Source: Staphylococcus shinii (GTDB lineage: Bacteria > Bacillota > Bacilli > Staphylococcales > Staphylococcaceae). Taken from it: DNA of 64,000 nt. Location of the stretch: NCBI RefSeq assembly GCF_017583065.1, contig NZ_JAGEVL010000001.1, positions 1-64,000 on the forward strand. Direction: 5' to 3'. Under the pieces are notes generated by a model. The model worked only from the letters and a program-made list of their open reading frames with translations, ran no database searches and had not been told where the DNA came from. Numbering within the stretch: the first letter of the stretch is position 1; each line of letters begins with the position of its first letter. Of the stretch, positions 28,394-39,382 are shown in pieces. A program made the translations under genes and the position numbers.

Positions 28394-31327
28394 ATGAAAA
28401 TTAAATCATTAGAGATTTACGGATATGGTAAATTTATACAAAGAAAGATTGAATTTGATGAATCATTTACTGAAATTTATGGGGAAAATGAATCTGGTAA
28501 ATCAACAATCCAAGCATTTATTCATTCCATACTTTTTGGCTTCCCAACTAAGAAAGAAAATGAACCACGCCTAGAGCCTCGATTAGGAAACCAGTACGGT
28601 GGTAAATTAACTTTAATTCAAGATGATGGATCGTTAGTAGAGGTTGAACGTGTTAAAGGTAGTGCAACAGGTGACGTAAAAGTATACTTACCTAACGGAA
28701 CTATTAAAGATGAAACTTGGTTGAATAAAGAACTAAACTTTATTTCTAAGCGTACATATCAAGGTATCTTTTCATTTGATGTACTTGGGCTTCAGGATAT
28801 TCATAAAAAAATGGATGAAACTCAGTTACAAAATTACCTGTTACAAGCAGGGGCTTTAGGTTCAACAGAATTTACAAGTATGCGCGAAATATTAAGCGAC
28901 AAAAAAGAAATGTTATATAAAAAAAACGGACGTAATCCAATTATAAATCAACAATTAGAACAGTTGAAAGAGCTTGAGGGGCAAATTCGAGAAGAAGAAT
29001 CGAAATTAACTTCATATAAAAGATTAGTTGATGACAAAGATAAAGCTGAACGTAGATTGAGTAATTTAAAGCAAAACTTAACACAACTATCAAAAATGCA
29101 TGAACAGAAACAAAAGGAGATTGCATTACATGAACAGACTCAAGAATGGAAAGAACTAGAAGCTCAATTAAATATTGAACCAATTGTGTTTCCAGAACAA
29201 GGTATTGATCGTTATGAATCAGCAAAAATACAAACACAAAATTTAAAACGTGACATTGGTTTACGTGAAGAGCGTTTAGCTCATCTTAAAGCAGAAAATG
29301 AAAAAGTAAATGTACCAAAACAGAGTGATTTAGATGCATTTAATCATTTACATCAACAAGAAAACGAAATTAAACAAAAAGAATATGAACTAAAAGCTGT
29401 AGAAAAAGAAATTCAAGACAAAACGCGTGAAAAATCAGGATTAAGTTCTAATATTGGTTGGCAAAGTGTTCATCATCAAGTAGACGATTCTGAAGCGATG
29501 AAAAGTCATGTAAGTAATCAAATTAAAATTAAGCAAGAACAAACTGCTTATATACAACAACTTGAACGTAATATTGAAGAAAATAAAATTGATAAAGACA
29601 CAAACCATGCTGAAATAGAGTCATTAGAAGCGGATATTGTGCCAGAAGAAAATTTTGAGAAGAAAAAACAATATAATAAAAGAGTATTTGAATTACAAGA
29701 AAAAAATAATCTTTATCAAAAGATGAAAGAAGCGTTTGATACTGAACAACGTGAAAATGAGAAAAAACAAAATTTATTACGAATGAGCCTAATGATACTA
29801 GCGGTAATAGGGATTGGGTTAACGATATTCTCATTTGTATCTGCAAATATTATTTTCGGTATTGTATTTGCTATTTTATCTCTTGTATTTGTCATAGGTA
29901 TATTTTTTGTAAAAACAAAAGAAATTGGACATAGTGAAACATTTTCAAAAGAGATTGATGATTTGGAACATCAAGTCAATCACTTAGAAAACAATTATGA
30001 CCTTGATTTTGATTTGGACGATCAATATAGGGTGCGCGAACAATATCAATCTGCCATTAAAACAAAAGATGCAATTGATAAGAAAGCAGCTTACTTAGAA
30101 GACACATTAGAGCAAGCCAAGCAATATTACCAAACTGCGCAGAACAATATCAATGATATTAAATCAGATTTGTTCTTATCAAATAAAATCTCAGATGAAT
30201 TAATTATCGACAGCATTAATACAATAAATAAAATTAAAGAACATGATGGTCATATTACTGAACTTCATAAAAAAGTACATGAATTACAACAACAATTAGA
30301 TGAATTTTACGCTCATGCGCAAGAAATTACAAAAAATCAATTTTCATATTTTAATGAACTGTCATTATTCCACGATATAAGACAATGGTTAAAAGAAGAA
30401 ACAAATAATTTAGATAAATGGAATAGAAACAATGAACAAATCAAATTGATTGAAAGTGAGGTTTCACAACTCCATAATAGGTTAAACGAAAATAATAATG
30501 TAATTTCGCAATTGTTTAATTTTGTTAACGTCAATGATGAAGAGGCTTATTACCAACATCATGTTCAACACCAAAATTATCATCAACAGATGGCACGTTT
30601 TAATGATTTATCAAAATACCTAGAAAATCAAAATTACAATTATGATTCTAGTTCTAGATTGAGTGAGAAAACTGCTGCGCAATTAACAAACGAAGATGAA
30701 GTGCTCGCTCGTCAAGTTGATGACTATAATGACCAATATTTAGAATTACAGTCACAAGTAAGTGATTTAAATGCTAAAATTACAGATATGGAAACAGATA
30801 AAACTTTAGCTGATTTAAGACATAGATTCCATATACTTAAAAACAAAGTAAATGACGAAGCTAAAGACTGGGCTAGCCTTAGTTATCTACAAGCTTTAGT
30901 AGAAGGGCATATTAAGCAAATTAAAGATAAACGTTTGCCACAAGTGATAAACGAAGCAACAAATATCTTTTCACATTTAACAAATGGTCATTATGTGCAA
31001 GTCACATATGCTAATGACGATTTAATGGTAAAACAAGCAAATGGACAGATGTATGAGCCTGTAGAGTTAAGTCAGTCTACGAAAGAAATTTTATATATTG
31101 CATTACGGTTGAGTTTAATCCAAACTCTGAAACCATATTATCCATTTCCAATTATTATTGATGACGCTTTTGTGCATTTTGATAAATATAGAAAAGACAT
31201 TATGATGAATTATTTAAGACAAATGCCAAGTAATTATCAAATTTTGTATTTTACATGTGTGAAAGATACGAGCGTGCCTTCAAAACAAATCATTACATTA
31301 AATAAAATCGAGGAAGGCGGTAAATAA
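28394..31327 (+). CDS. yhaN: SMC/Rad50-like ATPase YhaN with central membrane segments
   Basis: This 977-residue protein has an N-terminal ATP-binding half with Walker [10 protein letters not shown] near residues 30-38. Two long coiled-coil arms follow, and the C-terminal ATPase half has [15 protein letters not shown] (signature region) and Walker [13 protein letters not shown]. About residues 463-507, where an SMC hinge or zinc hook would sit, there are two hydrophobic segments instead. The complex may therefore be membrane-tethered. It starts 2 bases after yhaO and overlaps yhaM by one base, so the three genes are one operon. Confidence 0.88.
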   Translation: MKIKSLEIYGYGKFIQRKIEFDESFTEIYGENESGKSTIQAFIHSILFGFPTKKENEPRLEPRLGNQYGGKLTLIQDDGSLVEVERVKGSATGDVKVYLPNGTIKDETWLNKELNFISKRTYQGIFSFDVLGLQDIHKKMDETQLQNYLLQAGALGSTEFTSMREILSDKKEMLYKKNGRNPIINQQLEQLKELEGQIREEESKLTSYKRLVDDKDKAERRLSNLKQNLTQLSKMHEQKQKEIALHEQTQEWKELEAQLNIEPIVFPEQGIDRYESAKIQTQNLKRDIGLREERLAHLKAENEKVNVPKQSDLDAFNHLHQQENEIKQKEYELKAVEKEIQDKTREKSGLSSNIGWQSVHHQVDDSEAMKSHVSNQIKIKQEQTAYIQQLERNIEENKIDKDTNHAEIESLEADIVPEENFEKKKQYNKRVFELQEKNNLYQKMKEAFDTEQRENEKKQNLLRMSLMILAVIGIGLTIFSFVSANIIFGIVFAILSLVFVIGIFFVKTKEIGHSETFSKEIDDLEHQVNHLENNYDLDFDLDDQYRVREQYQSAIKTKDAIDKKAAYLEDTLEQAKQYYQTAQNNINDIKSDLFLSNKISDELIIDSINTINKIKEHDGHITELHKKVHELQQQLDEFYAHAQEITKNQFSYFNELSLFHDIRQWLKEETNNLDKWNRNNEQIKLIESEVSQLHNRLNENNNVISQLFNFVNVNDEEAYYQHHVQHQNYHQQMARFNDLSKYLENQNYNYDSSSRLSEKTAAQLTNEDEVLARQVDDYNDQYLELQSQVSDLNAKITDMETDKTLADLRHRFHILKNKVNDEAKDWASLSYLQALVEGHIKQIKDKRLPQVINEATNIFSHLTNGHYVQVTYANDDLMVKQANGQMYEPVELSQSTKEILYIALRLSLIQTLKPYYPFPIIIDDAFVHFDKYRKDIMMNYLRQMPSNYQILYFTCVKDTSVPSKQIITLNKIEEGGK

Positions 31328-32268
31328 TGAGAAATGTTGAAAATTTAAATCCTGGAGATTCAGTGAATCACTTTTTCTTGATTCATAAAGCTACACAAGG
31401 TGTAACTGCTCAAGGTAAAGATTATATGACACTTCACCTACAAGACAAAAGTGGAGATATTGAAGCGAAACTTTGGACTGTAAGTAAAGAAGACATGAAA
31501 GTATTAGAGCCTGAAAAGATTGTACATGTTACAGGAGATATTATAAATTATCGTGGCCGTAAACAAATGAAAATTAATAAAATAAAATTGGCTACACCAG
31601 AAGATAATATGAATACACAAGATTTTGTAGATGGCGCACCTATGACGCCTGAAGAAATTCAAGAAGAGATTTCACATTATATGTTAGAAATTGAAAATGC
31701 GACATTACAGCGTATTACACGTCATTTAATACGTAAACATCAAGAAGCATTCTTTACATTTCCAGCTGCAAGTACGCATCACCACAACTTCTCAAGTGGT
31801 TTAAGTTACCATGTATTAACAATGTTGCAAGTAGCTAAATCAATATGCGATATTTATCCATTATTGAATCGTAGTTTATTATACAGTGCCATTATTTTAC
31901 ATGATTTAGGTAAAGTAAGAGAATTAAGTGGTCCAGTAGCTACATCTTATACAGTTGAAGGAAACTTATTAGGACATATTTCGATTGCAAGCGATGAAGT
32001 AGCTGAAGCTGCTAGAGAATTAAACGTTGATGGTGAAGAGGTATTATTATTACGTCATATGATTTTAGCACATCATGGTAAGATGGAGTTTGGGTCACCT
32101 AAATTACCACACATGAAAGAGGCTGAAATACTGTTCTTTATTGATAATATAGATGCGAAAATGAATATGTTTGAAAAAGCATTTAAGAAAACAAATAAAG
32201 GACAATTTACGGAACGTATCTTTGGGTTAGATGGCCGACAATTTTACAACCCGACATCTTTAGATTAA
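31327..32268 (+). CDS. yhaM: 3'-5' exoribonuclease YhaM
   Basis: YhaM trims RNA (and DNA) from the 3' end. In Firmicutes it processes short transcripts and mRNA ends. The 313-residue protein has an N-terminal OB-fold (about 10-95, with [15 protein letters not shown]) and a C-terminal HD phosphohydrolase domain with [28 protein letters not shown] and [17 protein letters not shown]. Its ATG overlaps the stop codon of yhaN by one base. Confidence 0.95.
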   Translation: MRNVENLNPGDSVNHFFLIHKATQGVTAQGKDYMTLHLQDKSGDIEAKLWTVSKEDMKVLEPEKIVHVTGDIINYRGRKQMKINKIKLATPEDNMNTQDFVDGAPMTPEEIQEEISHYMLEIENATLQRITRHLIRKHQEAFFTFPAASTHHHNFSSGLSYHVLTMLQVAKSICDIYPLLNRSLLYSAIILHDLGKVRELSGPVATSYTVEGNLLGHISIASDEVAEAARELNVDGEEVLLLRHMILAHHGKMEFGSPKLPHMKEAEILFFIDNIDAKMNMFEKAFKKTNKGQFTERIFGLDGRQFYNPTSLD

Positions 32269-32331
32269 TAGTTAAAGCTATTTGAAAATATTAGAGTGGA
32301 ATTTAAATTACATTTCTTTACAGTATATAAA

Positions 32332-32366
32332 AAGAGGTTAGGAATTTTCCTAACCTCTTTTTTATA
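32332..32366. terminator. Bidirectional terminator between yhaM and prsA
   Basis: AAGAGGTTAGGAA and TTCCTAACCTCTT form a perfect stem flanked by A-rich and T-rich runs, serving both convergent genes. Confidence 0.92.
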
Positions 32367-32370
32367 ATTA

Positions 32371-33363
32371 TTATTGTCCTGTAGACATGCCAGCGCCACT
32401 TTGCTGCATCATTTGTTGTTGTTGCTGCTGCTGTTGTTGTTGTTTAATTTTCTCAGGGTCTAATATAGAGTCTTCAATTGCTTTTTTGATATCTCTATCT
32501 TTGTAATCTACTTTATATTCATCCAATAGCTCTTTATACGCATCTGTTAATAATTTAGGTTCTTTTTGAACTTTAGATTGAATTAATTGTGATTTAAGTT
32601 TGCCTTTTTCTTTATCAAAATCATCTTGTTTATCTGCTTTAATGATATGATAACCATAATCAGTTTTGACTACGTCAGAAATGTCGCCTTCTTTAAGTTT
32701 GAAAAGGGCTTTTTCAAATTTATCTTCCATTTGACCCTTGATAACATAACCTAAGCTTCCATCTTTCTTAGCTGAAGATTTATCCATAGATTCTTTTTTA
32801 GCGATTTCGCCAAATTTATCTGGATCTTTTTCAACTTGTTTTTGGATTTTTTCTGCTTTAGCTTTAGCGTCTTTATCTGATAAACCTTCTTTATCATCTT
32901 TGTTTTCTTTAACTTTAATTAAGATATGAGAGCCTTTTTTAGTATCTTCTTTAATTTCTTTATCTGAGATATCTACTTTGTCATTAAGCAATTCTTTTTG
33001 ATAAGCTTGTAATTTTTTTTGTTCTTTGTAATCACTTAGAGACATTTTTTGTTGTTTTAACATGCTTTCAAATTGGTCTTTGCCACCATATTGCTTTTGC
33101 TCTTTTTCAACTTCTTTATCAATATCTTTAGTATTTACTTCATCTTTATATTTATCAGCTAGTAGTTTATTTAATAAAATAGAGAATGAACTGTTAGCAA
33201 TTTGTTCATCGCCAATCTTATTCATAACATCTTCTACTTTAACGTCACCAGCTTTTGAAGAAATAATCGTATCTTCTTTTGAATCTGTTGCACTGTTACC
33301 ACACGCACCCAACAATAGTGCACTTGCTGTAACAGGAACTATAACTTTTTTCAATGTTTTCAT
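32371..33363 (-). CDS. prsA: Foldase lipoprotein PrsA
   Basis: PrsA is a membrane-anchored peptidyl-prolyl isomerase that folds secreted proteins outside the membrane. The 330-residue product starts with a lipoprotein signal ending in LLLGAC (Cys about residue 21). It has a charged chaperone arm and a parvulin PPIC domain (about 135-230, [12 protein letters not shown]...[13 protein letters not shown]...DYGYHIIKA). The tail is a run of ten glutamines then [16 protein letters not shown] 33363 is used because AAAGGAG precedes it. The ATG at 33393 would add residues ahead of the signal peptide. Confidence 0.95.
   Translation of the reverse strand: MKTLKKVIVPVTASALLLGACGNSATDSKEDTIISSKAGDVKVEDVMNKIGDEQIANSSFSILLNKLLADKYKDEVNTKDIDKEVEKEQKQYGGKDQFESMLKQQKMSLSDYKEQKKLQAYQKELLNDKVDISDKEIKEDTKKGSHILIKVKENKDDKEGLSDKDAKAKAEKIQKQVEKDPDKFGEIAKKESMDKSSAKKDGSLGYVIKGQMEDKFEKALFKLKEGDISDVVKTDYGYHIIKADKQDDFDKEKGKLKSQLIQSKVQKEPKLLTDAYKELLDEYKVDYKDRDIKKAIEDSILDPEKIKQQQQQQQQQQMMQQSGAGMSTGQ
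32413..32442 (-). repeat. CAA/CAG trinucleotide repeat coding Gln10 in PrsA
   Basis: Ten consecutive CAA or CAG codons encode polyglutamine near the PrsA C-terminus. The repeat is in frame, so slippage would change length without breaking the protein. Confidence 0.9.
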
Positions 33364-33647
33364 GGTTGGAAACTCCTTTTGTAAGAATAACAACGTAAAT
33401 ATAACATATTATTGGGTAATCACCAATTAGAAACGTAATTTCTAAGACTATAGTATTAGTTTATTTAAAAAAATAGGGCAACAAAATCAAATTATAAAAA
33501 TCAGATTAAGTTGTCCCATTAGACAAAAAATAATTTAAGTTGTAAAAATGTTGTAACTCCATTTTGAATTAACGAGTTATTATAGTAACAGTAATGAAAC
33601 CAAAACATGCATATTACTTTAAATACAATAAGTTAGAAAAATAATAT

Positions 33648-34211
33648 TTATATATGGTGTTCGCGTTTTAATTTCACTTTGTTTAATATATTAATACCTG
33701 TTTGATGTTCTTCAATATAAGTGCCTTCGTTTGAAAATAAAATAATCTTTAAATATAAAAAGTCCATCACTGAATACCCCATATTTAAGGCAATAAGAAA
33801 CATTAAGTAATGTCCGTATTGCGGAAATAAAGTGCTTAAATAAGCACAAATAGAAGTGATTAAAATAACAGGCGTCATTAAATCAAAGCAAAAATAATAT
33901 TTGTTTATAGGTGTGTTAACGTACGTATTATAAAAAGGGATGTTTCTTTGTTTTAATAATTTATATTTTTTAAACGACTTATAGTACGGAAACAAGAATA
34001 ATAAATGGATTGCTTTATGAATAGGGTATAATACTAATACAAGCAACAAGAAAACTAAAAAATATTTATCTGTTAGTTTAGTATTTGAAAAGAAGTATAA
34101 AATTTCATATGCAATGAGAAATGTAATGATAGTTGTGACTAAACTGAGGAATGCAATCCTAGGTAAACCAAAACGTGCATTAATATCTATTTGCCGTGTA
34201 CAAAGATACAT
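33648..34211 (-). CDS. DUF3267-like membrane protein with altered zincin motif
   Basis: This 187-residue protein has about four membrane segments and the layout of the DUF3267 putative zincin peptidases found near yhaM-prsA in Firmicutes. Where that family has HExxH, this protein has HKAIHLLF (around residue 65). The catalytic glutamate is replaced by lysine, so proteolysis is unlikely as written. The assignment is moderate and rests on layout and position. AAAGGAG lies 12 bases before the ATG, a long but workable spacing. Confidence 0.6.
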   Translation of the reverse strand: MYLCTRQIDINARFGLPRIAFLSLVTTIITFLIAYEILYFFSNTKLTDKYFLVFLLLVLVLYPIHKAIHLLFLFPYYKSFKKYKLLKQRNIPFYNTYVNTPINKYYFCFDLMTPVILITSICAYLSTLFPQYGHYLMFLIALNMGYSVMDFLYLKIILFSNEGTYIEEHQTGINILNKVKLKREHHI

Positions 34212-34377
34212 AGTTCGGTCATACTCCTTTATATTATAATTCGCATGCTATATACTTTCGTATTATCTATCTAAATAAAAAAAACGTCAAGATAAATTTG
34301 ATGAAAGTATTTATCCTTAATTTTTAGCTTTACACCAAGCTCTAAGTCTGGATAAGTAAATATTGAATGTAAAAAAG

Positions 34378-34416
34378 AACTGTAGCTCACATAAATATAA
34401 GGCGAGCCACAGTTCA
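34378..34416 (-). terminator. Terminator of yhaH
   Basis: On the minus strand GAACTGTGGCTC and GAGCTACAGTTC pair, and a T-run follows. Confidence 0.85.
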
Positions 34417-34455
34417 AAATGTTAATAACAGTCTTTAAACCGCGTAATTTTTAAT

Positions 34456-34827
34456 TTAATTATCTTTTTCGAATGCTTTAGTAATTTCTTCTCCACGGTT
34501 TTGAAGGTTTTCTATATGAGATTGTAGTTTATCGATATTAGGATCGATATCTGATTTGAAATCACCAATCATCGTTTTAACTTCATCACCGATTGAACTA
34601 CCAAATTCTGTACCTTCAGACTTTATTTGAGCAATATAGTTAGTGATGTCGTTTATACTTTGTTTAATTGTAGTGATTTCTCTATCAAACTCAGACTCAG
34701 CGCCGACTGGTTTCTTAGCATGTTCAACATATTCATTAGAATCTTTTTTATCGCGATTCATCAACGCTACACCTAGGCCAGTTGCAACTCCGGCACCTAG
34801 ACCTAACAATATTTGAGCTGTTTTCAT
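34456..34827 (-). CDS. yhaH: YtxH-domain protein (YhaH-like)
   Basis: This 123-residue protein starts with a short glycine-rich hydrophobic segment (TAQILLGLGAGVATGLGVALM), the YtxH hallmark. A charged, helical C-terminal part follows, likely a coiled coil (DREITTIKQSINDITNYIAQIK...). YtxH proteins are often stress-induced envelope-associated proteins of unclear role. ATG 34827 is preferred, 9 bases after GAGGAG. Its position beside hit, ecsAB and prsA matches the Bacillus order. Confidence 0.8.
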   Translation of the reverse strand: MKTAQILLGLGAGVATGLGVALMNRDKKDSNEYVEHAKKPVGAESEFDREITTIKQSINDITNYIAQIKSEGTEFGSSIGDEVKTMIGDFKSDIDPNIDKLQSHIENLQNRGEEITKAFEKDN

Positions 34828-34906
34828 AAAAATTCTCCTCATTTCTAAATAGTATCTCAACGGTTAATAATTTTTATATACCCCATATGTTATAAGGTAA
34901 GCATTT

Positions 34907-35332
34907 TTAATCGAAGTGAGCAACTATCTCTTGTGCGATTTTTGCCTTTTGTTCATCGTCTATACTTTCAGCATGTGTTTCCCATTTATAACCAAACCCA
35001 TCCACATCGTTTTCGTATCTTGGTAATAAATGGAAATGAAGATGGAAAACAGATTGATCGGCAAATTCGCCATTATTTTGTATAATATTTAATCCATCAG
35101 GGTTAAAAGCTGATTTTATAGCATTTGCTACCTTTGGTAAAGCAACTCCGATATGTGTCATAGTCTCACTATCAGTTTCAAAAATATTTGCAGATGCTTT
35201 TTTTGGTATTAATAATGTATGACCTTTTGTAACTTGTGAAATGTCTAAGAATGCGTATACGTATTCATCTTCATATACTTTATAACTTGGAATTTCACCA
35301 TCAATAATTTTACTGAAGACTGTTTCTGACAT
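34907..35332 (-). CDS. hit: HIT family nucleotide-binding protein
   Basis: This 141-residue protein has the histidine triad HLHFHLLPR near residues 98-106 and the N-terminal FSKIIDGEIPSYKVYED typical of HINT-type hydrolases, which cleave nucleoside phosphoramidates. The cellular substrate is unknown. AAGGAG precedes the ATG. The gene is divergent from ecsA with about 130 bases between them. Confidence 0.92.
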   Translation of the reverse strand: MSETVFSKIIDGEIPSYKVYEDEYVYAFLDISQVTKGHTLLIPKKASANIFETDSETMTHIGVALPKVANAIKSAFNPDGLNIIQNNGEFADQSVFHLHFHLLPRYENDVDGFGYKWETHAESIDDEQKAKIAQEIVAHFD

Positions 35333-35460
35333 AAAAGCTTCACTCCTTGTAAGATTGTTACTGCCTATTATAGCATTACTATATTATTCACGTCAGTTTT
35401 CGCAATAAATTTATACCTAAAGCTTTATTTTTGATACAATATAATTTGTGGAGGTGCCAT

Positions 35461-36198
35461 ATGACAGTAAAAGTAGAACATTTAACAGGCGGATATGGTA
35501 AACGACCTGTAATTAAGAATATAAATTTTGAACTCAATCAAGGAGAAATTGTTGGTCTTATTGGGTTAAACGGTGCAGGAAAGAGTACAACAATTAAACA
35601 TATGCTAGGATTACTTACACCAATGGAAGGTAGTCTAACTATTTCAGATATTAACATCAACAAAGATGTAGAAACTTATAGAAGGAAACTATCATATATT
35701 CCTGAATCTCCAGTTATATATGAAGAATTAACGTTACAAGAACATATTTATATGACGGCTATGGCTTACAATATTAGTAGAGAAAAGGCAATGGAAAGAG
35801 CACGTCCATTATTAAAAACATTTAGGTTAGAAGATGAGTTAAATATATTCCCGAGTCATTTTTCTAAAGGTATGAAACAAAAAGTAATGATTATCTGTGC
35901 TTTTATAGTAGAACCAGAGTTATACATTATTGATGAACCATTTTTAGGTTTAGACCCTTTGGGAATTCAATCGATGTTAGATTTAATGGTTGAGAAAAAG
36001 AATGAAAATCGCACGGTTTTAATGAGTACGCACATTTTAGCAACTGCAGAGAGATATTGTGATCGATTTTTAATCATGGATGAAGGAGAAATCGTTGCTT
36101 TCGGTAATTTGGAAGAACTTCGGAAACAGACCGGCTTAGAAGGTAAAACACTAGATGAGATATACATCCATGTGACACAAGGTGGCAATAATTCATGA
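35461..36198 (+). CDS. ecsA: ABC transporter ATP-binding protein EcsA
   Basis: EcsA powers the EcsAB transporter, which in Firmicutes affects protein secretion, intramembrane proteolysis and competence. The 245-residue ATPase shows Walker A GLNGAGKST near residue 38, the signature FSKGMKQK near 138 and Walker B LYIIDEPFLGLDP near 160. The start is ATG 35461, 7 bases after GGAGG. An upstream in-frame start at 35431 is not needed. Its stop overlaps the ecsB start (ATGA). Confidence 0.94.
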   Translation: MTVKVEHLTGGYGKRPVIKNINFELNQGEIVGLIGLNGAGKSTTIKHMLGLLTPMEGSLTISDININKDVETYRRKLSYIPESPVIYEELTLQEHIYMTAMAYNISREKAMERARPLLKTFRLEDELNIFPSHFSKGMKQKVMIICAFIVEPELYIIDEPFLGLDPLGIQSMLDLMVEKKNENRTVLMSTHILATAERYCDRFLIMDEGEIVAFGNLEELRKQTGLEGKTLDEIYIHVTQGGNNS

Positions 36199-37418
36199 CA
36201 CAGGATGCTAAACAATTATTTTTTACTAGAAAAAAGGAAATCAGTAAAGAAAAGCAATATTACAATAAATTCATCTTCAACGGTCATTTTTCAGTATTCC
36301 TTGTAATTTTGTTAGGAGCATTTATATTAGGATATGGGGATTGGTTGAAGTCTATACCGCAACATATTAATTACGCCTTGATAGCAAGTGTTATTGTGGC
36401 AATTACTTCAATGTTTCCACTAAGAACTTTACTGAAAGATGCAGACCGATTGTTTTTATTACCATTTGAAAAGAATATGGAATTATACATGTCACAATCA
36501 TTAGTCTATAGTTATTTTTCGCGTATAGGACTTCAGATTTTAATTTTAATCGTGTTATTTCCGTTGTTTTTCGTAATAAATAACCAATCATTTGAATTTT
36601 ATATACTTTTTGCTGTATTAATGCTAGTTATGCCTTACTTAGGGTTATTAGTGAAATGGCAATGGTATAAGTATAAGTTAGAAAGTTGGTCGCTCCATCT
36701 TGTATTGTTTATCGTTTATACTTCGGGATACTATGTTGCGCTAGAAGCAAAACATTTTTCTAGTTTAACTTCAATTTTAGTATTAATCGGCTTAATCATT
36801 TTACTTAAATACCAAAATAAAAATCAATTATTCCCATGGGAAAGAATGATTAAGTCAGAACAACAACATCATATGAATTATTATAAATTTGTAAATATGT
36901 TTACCGATGTTAAGCACTTAAAGGAAACGGCAGTACGTAGGAGTTATCTTGACCCATTATTAATTACGCCAAAAAATAAGAAGTTTAATGAAAACTATAT
37001 GTATCTCTACTTATTTATTAGAAGTTTTGCAAGAGGTAAGGATGCATTTAACATCATATTAAGATTAGTTGTATTAGCGATGATTTTAATGTTTTGGTTA
37101 CATCAACCATTAGTTACGCTAATCATAGGTGGTCTTTTTATGTATATCATTTTATTACAAATGGCTCAGTTTTATACACAGCAAGCTTATGGCTTGTGGC
37201 CGCAAGTTTGGCCAAGTTCAGATACTAAAGTAATAAAAGGCTATGAACAATTTTTATATAGGCTTATGTTTATTGTAGGCGTATTGTTTGTGGTTGTTTA
37301 TGCAATTACATTTCCAGTGTACAGCTATTATGGTTTATTATTCTTTTTGGTAGGATGGCTAACAATTAGAAATGTTATCAAAAAACTCAAATACCAAGAA
37401 TCGTTATTAAGAGATTAA
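36195..37418 (+). CDS. ecsB: ABC transporter permease EcsB
   Basis: This 407-residue membrane partner of EcsA has several hydrophobic segments in two groups (about 30-185 and 285-395) with a cytoplasmic charged stretch between. It starts at ATG 36195, overlapping the ecsA stop by 4 bases, so the two are translationally coupled. The ecsC gene found in Bacillus is absent. A terminator follows. Confidence 0.92.
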   Translation: MTQDAKQLFFTRKKEISKEKQYYNKFIFNGHFSVFLVILLGAFILGYGDWLKSIPQHINYALIASVIVAITSMFPLRTLLKDADRLFLLPFEKNMELYMSQSLVYSYFSRIGLQILILIVLFPLFFVINNQSFEFYILFAVLMLVMPYLGLLVKWQWYKYKLESWSLHLVLFIVYTSGYYVALEAKHFSSLTSILVLIGLIILLKYQNKNQLFPWERMIKSEQQHHMNYYKFVNMFTDVKHLKETAVRRSYLDPLLITPKNKKFNENYMYLYLFIRSFARGKDAFNIILRLVVLAMILMFWLHQPLVTLIIGGLFMYIILLQMAQFYTQQAYGLWPQVWPSSDTKVIKGYEQFLYRLMFIVGVLFVVVYAITFPVYSYYGLLFFLVGWLTIRNVIKKLKYQESLLRD

Positions 37419-37428
37419 AAAAGTGGTC

Positions 37429-37477
37429 GTTACTCAATGAATCATTAAATGAAATGAGCAACGACCACTTTATTTTG
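37429..37477. terminator. Bidirectional terminator between ecsB and traP
   Basis: AAGTGGTCGTT...CATT and AATG...AACGACCACTT form a long hairpin with A and T runs on its two flanks, between convergent genes. Confidence 0.92.
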
Positions 37478-37497
37478 ATATAATCTTTACGAAAAAA

Positions 37498-38001
37498 TTA
37501 ATTATCGTCGATTGGGAACAGATATCTTTCGAAATAACTTGAATGTTGACCACTTGAACCAAAGAATTGACTAAGCGCAAGTTTATCAAAATTATCTTTG
37601 AAAACAGATGAAGCTTTAAAGTCTTCATAATCCGTTCTACTTTCAAAGCCAAAGTAAATCTTGTAAGTTAATCCATGCTCAGGTTTTAAGAAACGGTAGC
37701 TTCTATACCCTGCAAATTGTCTGAAATCAGTAGTTAAATTCTCTAATCTTTTTTCTAGTTGATAAGCATGATCTTCTGATGTTGGTATAAAGATTACAGA
37801 ATAAAAGTGGTTTTCGTTTAATTCTCCCTCAGACTCAAGGATATTATAAATTAAAGGTTGTTTTAATACTGATTTTTCAGCTGTTTCTTCTAGAATCACT
37901 GAAGAATCAGATGCAGAAAATTGTAATAATTTATGGTCGGGATTGTTTAATCTAATTTGATTTAAATAACCAAACGTCCCATAAGATGCAAAAATTTTCA
38001 T
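37498..38001 (-). CDS. traP: TRAP (YhgC-like) antibiotic-monooxygenase-fold protein
   Basis: This 167-residue protein corresponds to staphylococcal TRAP, the target of RNAIII-activating protein, as I recall it (MKIFASYGTFGYLNQ..., C-terminal ABM-like ferredoxin fold with HGLTYKIYFGFESRTDYEDFKASSVF). TRAP was first tied to agr signalling, but later work disputed that and pointed to oxidative stress or DNA protection. It sits next to hemE, as yhgC does in Bacillus. GGGGG precedes the ATG. Confidence 0.88.
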   Translation of the reverse strand: MKIFASYGTFGYLNQIRLNNPDHKLLQFSASDSSVILEETAEKSVLKQPLIYNILESEGELNENHFYSVIFIPTSEDHAYQLEKRLENLTTDFRQFAGYRSYRFLKPEHGLTYKIYFGFESRTDYEDFKASSVFKDNFDKLALSQFFGSSGQHSSYFERYLFPIDDN

Positions 38002-38263
38002 AAAGATTTTCCCCCTTGCTTTGTTTATGAAAGTATAGTTAACTACTATACCTTACTATAGATATATCTAAGTTTTCAAATAGATATAAAATAAGCTTTG
38101 ATAACATTATAATTGATTTCTATTATAAAACAATAGTCAAATGATTAAATCGTGAAAAGCGAACAGTTTGTCTTTTTTATGACATTTAAGCACAATGAAA
38201 TACGAACAATAATACAGTATGGTATTATAGATAAGAATGATTACAATGTAGGAGGATTACAAG

Positions 38264-39298
38264 GTGCATAATAAAAATAATACAATCCTAAATATGATTA
38301 ATGGCGAAGCTGTGTCGCACACGCCAGTATGGTTTATGCGACAAGCGGGAAGGTCACAACCTGAATATAGAAAGTTAAAAGAAAAGTATTCATTATTTGA
38401 AATTACGCACCAACCAGAATTGTGTGCATATGTAACACACTTACCTGTAGATAATTATAATACAGATGCAGCAGTGCTTTATAAAGATATTATGACACCA
38501 TTACAACCTATTGGTGTAGATGTTGAAATACAATCGGGTATTGGGCCAGTTATTCATAATCCGATTAAAAATATTCAAGATGTTGAAAAACTAGGTGCTA
38601 TAGATCCCAAAAGAGATGTACCATATGTTTTAGACACAATAAAATTATTAACTGAAGAAAAATTAAACGTTCCTTTAATAGGTTTTACTGGTGCGCCATT
38701 TACTTTAGCAAGTTATATGATTGAAGGAGGCCCTTCAAAAAATTATAATTTTACAAAGGCGATGATGTATAGTGATGAAGCTACATGGTTTGCATTAATG
38801 GACCATCTCGTTGACATGTCTATCACTTATACTGCTGCTCAAGTAGAAGCGGGAGCCCAAATCATACAAGTATTTGACTCGTGGGTTGGCGCGTTAAACA
38901 TTCAAGATTATCGTTATTATATAAAACCAGCTATGAATAAGTTGATAAGTGGTATAAAAGCAAAATATAATGTGCCAGTTATTTTGTTTGGAGTTGGTGC
39001 GAGCCATTTAGCTGATGAATGGAATTCTTTACCAATCGATGTTCTAGGTTTAGATTGGCGTTTATCAATTAAAGAGGCAAATGCAATGAATATTAACAAA
39101 ACGTTACAAGGTAATTTAGACCCATCTCTATTATTAGCACCTTGGGATGCTATAGAAGAAAGATTAAAAGTGATTCTAGATCAAGGTATGACACACGGGA
39201 AGCATATTTTCAATTTAGGTCACGGCGTTTTTCCACAAGTTAAACCTGAAACCTTAAAACGAGTTACTACGTTTGTACATGAATATACACAAAGATAG
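38264..39298 (+). CDS. hemE: Uroporphyrinogen decarboxylase
   Basis: HemE converts uroporphyrinogen III to coproporphyrinogen III in haem synthesis. The 344-residue protein carries the N-terminal signature [16 protein letters not shown] and the second signature [17 protein letters not shown] near residue 147. The start is GTG 38264, 8 bases after AGGAGG. hemH and hemY follow on the same strand, giving the staphylococcal hemEHY operon. Confidence 0.97.
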   Translation: MHNKNNTILNMINGEAVSHTPVWFMRQAGRSQPEYRKLKEKYSLFEITHQPELCAYVTHLPVDNYNTDAAVLYKDIMTPLQPIGVDVEIQSGIGPVIHNPIKNIQDVEKLGAIDPKRDVPYVLDTIKLLTEEKLNVPLIGFTGAPFTLASYMIEGGPSKNYNFTKAMMYSDEATWFALMDHLVDMSITYTAAQVEAGAQIIQVFDSWVGALNIQDYRYYIKPAMNKLISGIKAKYNVPVILFGVGASHLADEWNSLPIDVLGLDWRLSIKEANAMNINKTLQGNLDPSLLLAPWDAIEERLKVILDQGMTHGKHIFNLGHGVFPQVKPETLKRVTTFVHEYTQR

Positions 39299-39382
39299 TA
39301 CGACATAAACTTTGGCTATCAAGACTTACAAATTCTTATGTCATATACATCTAAAATTTTTTATACAAAGGATGATTTTAAA

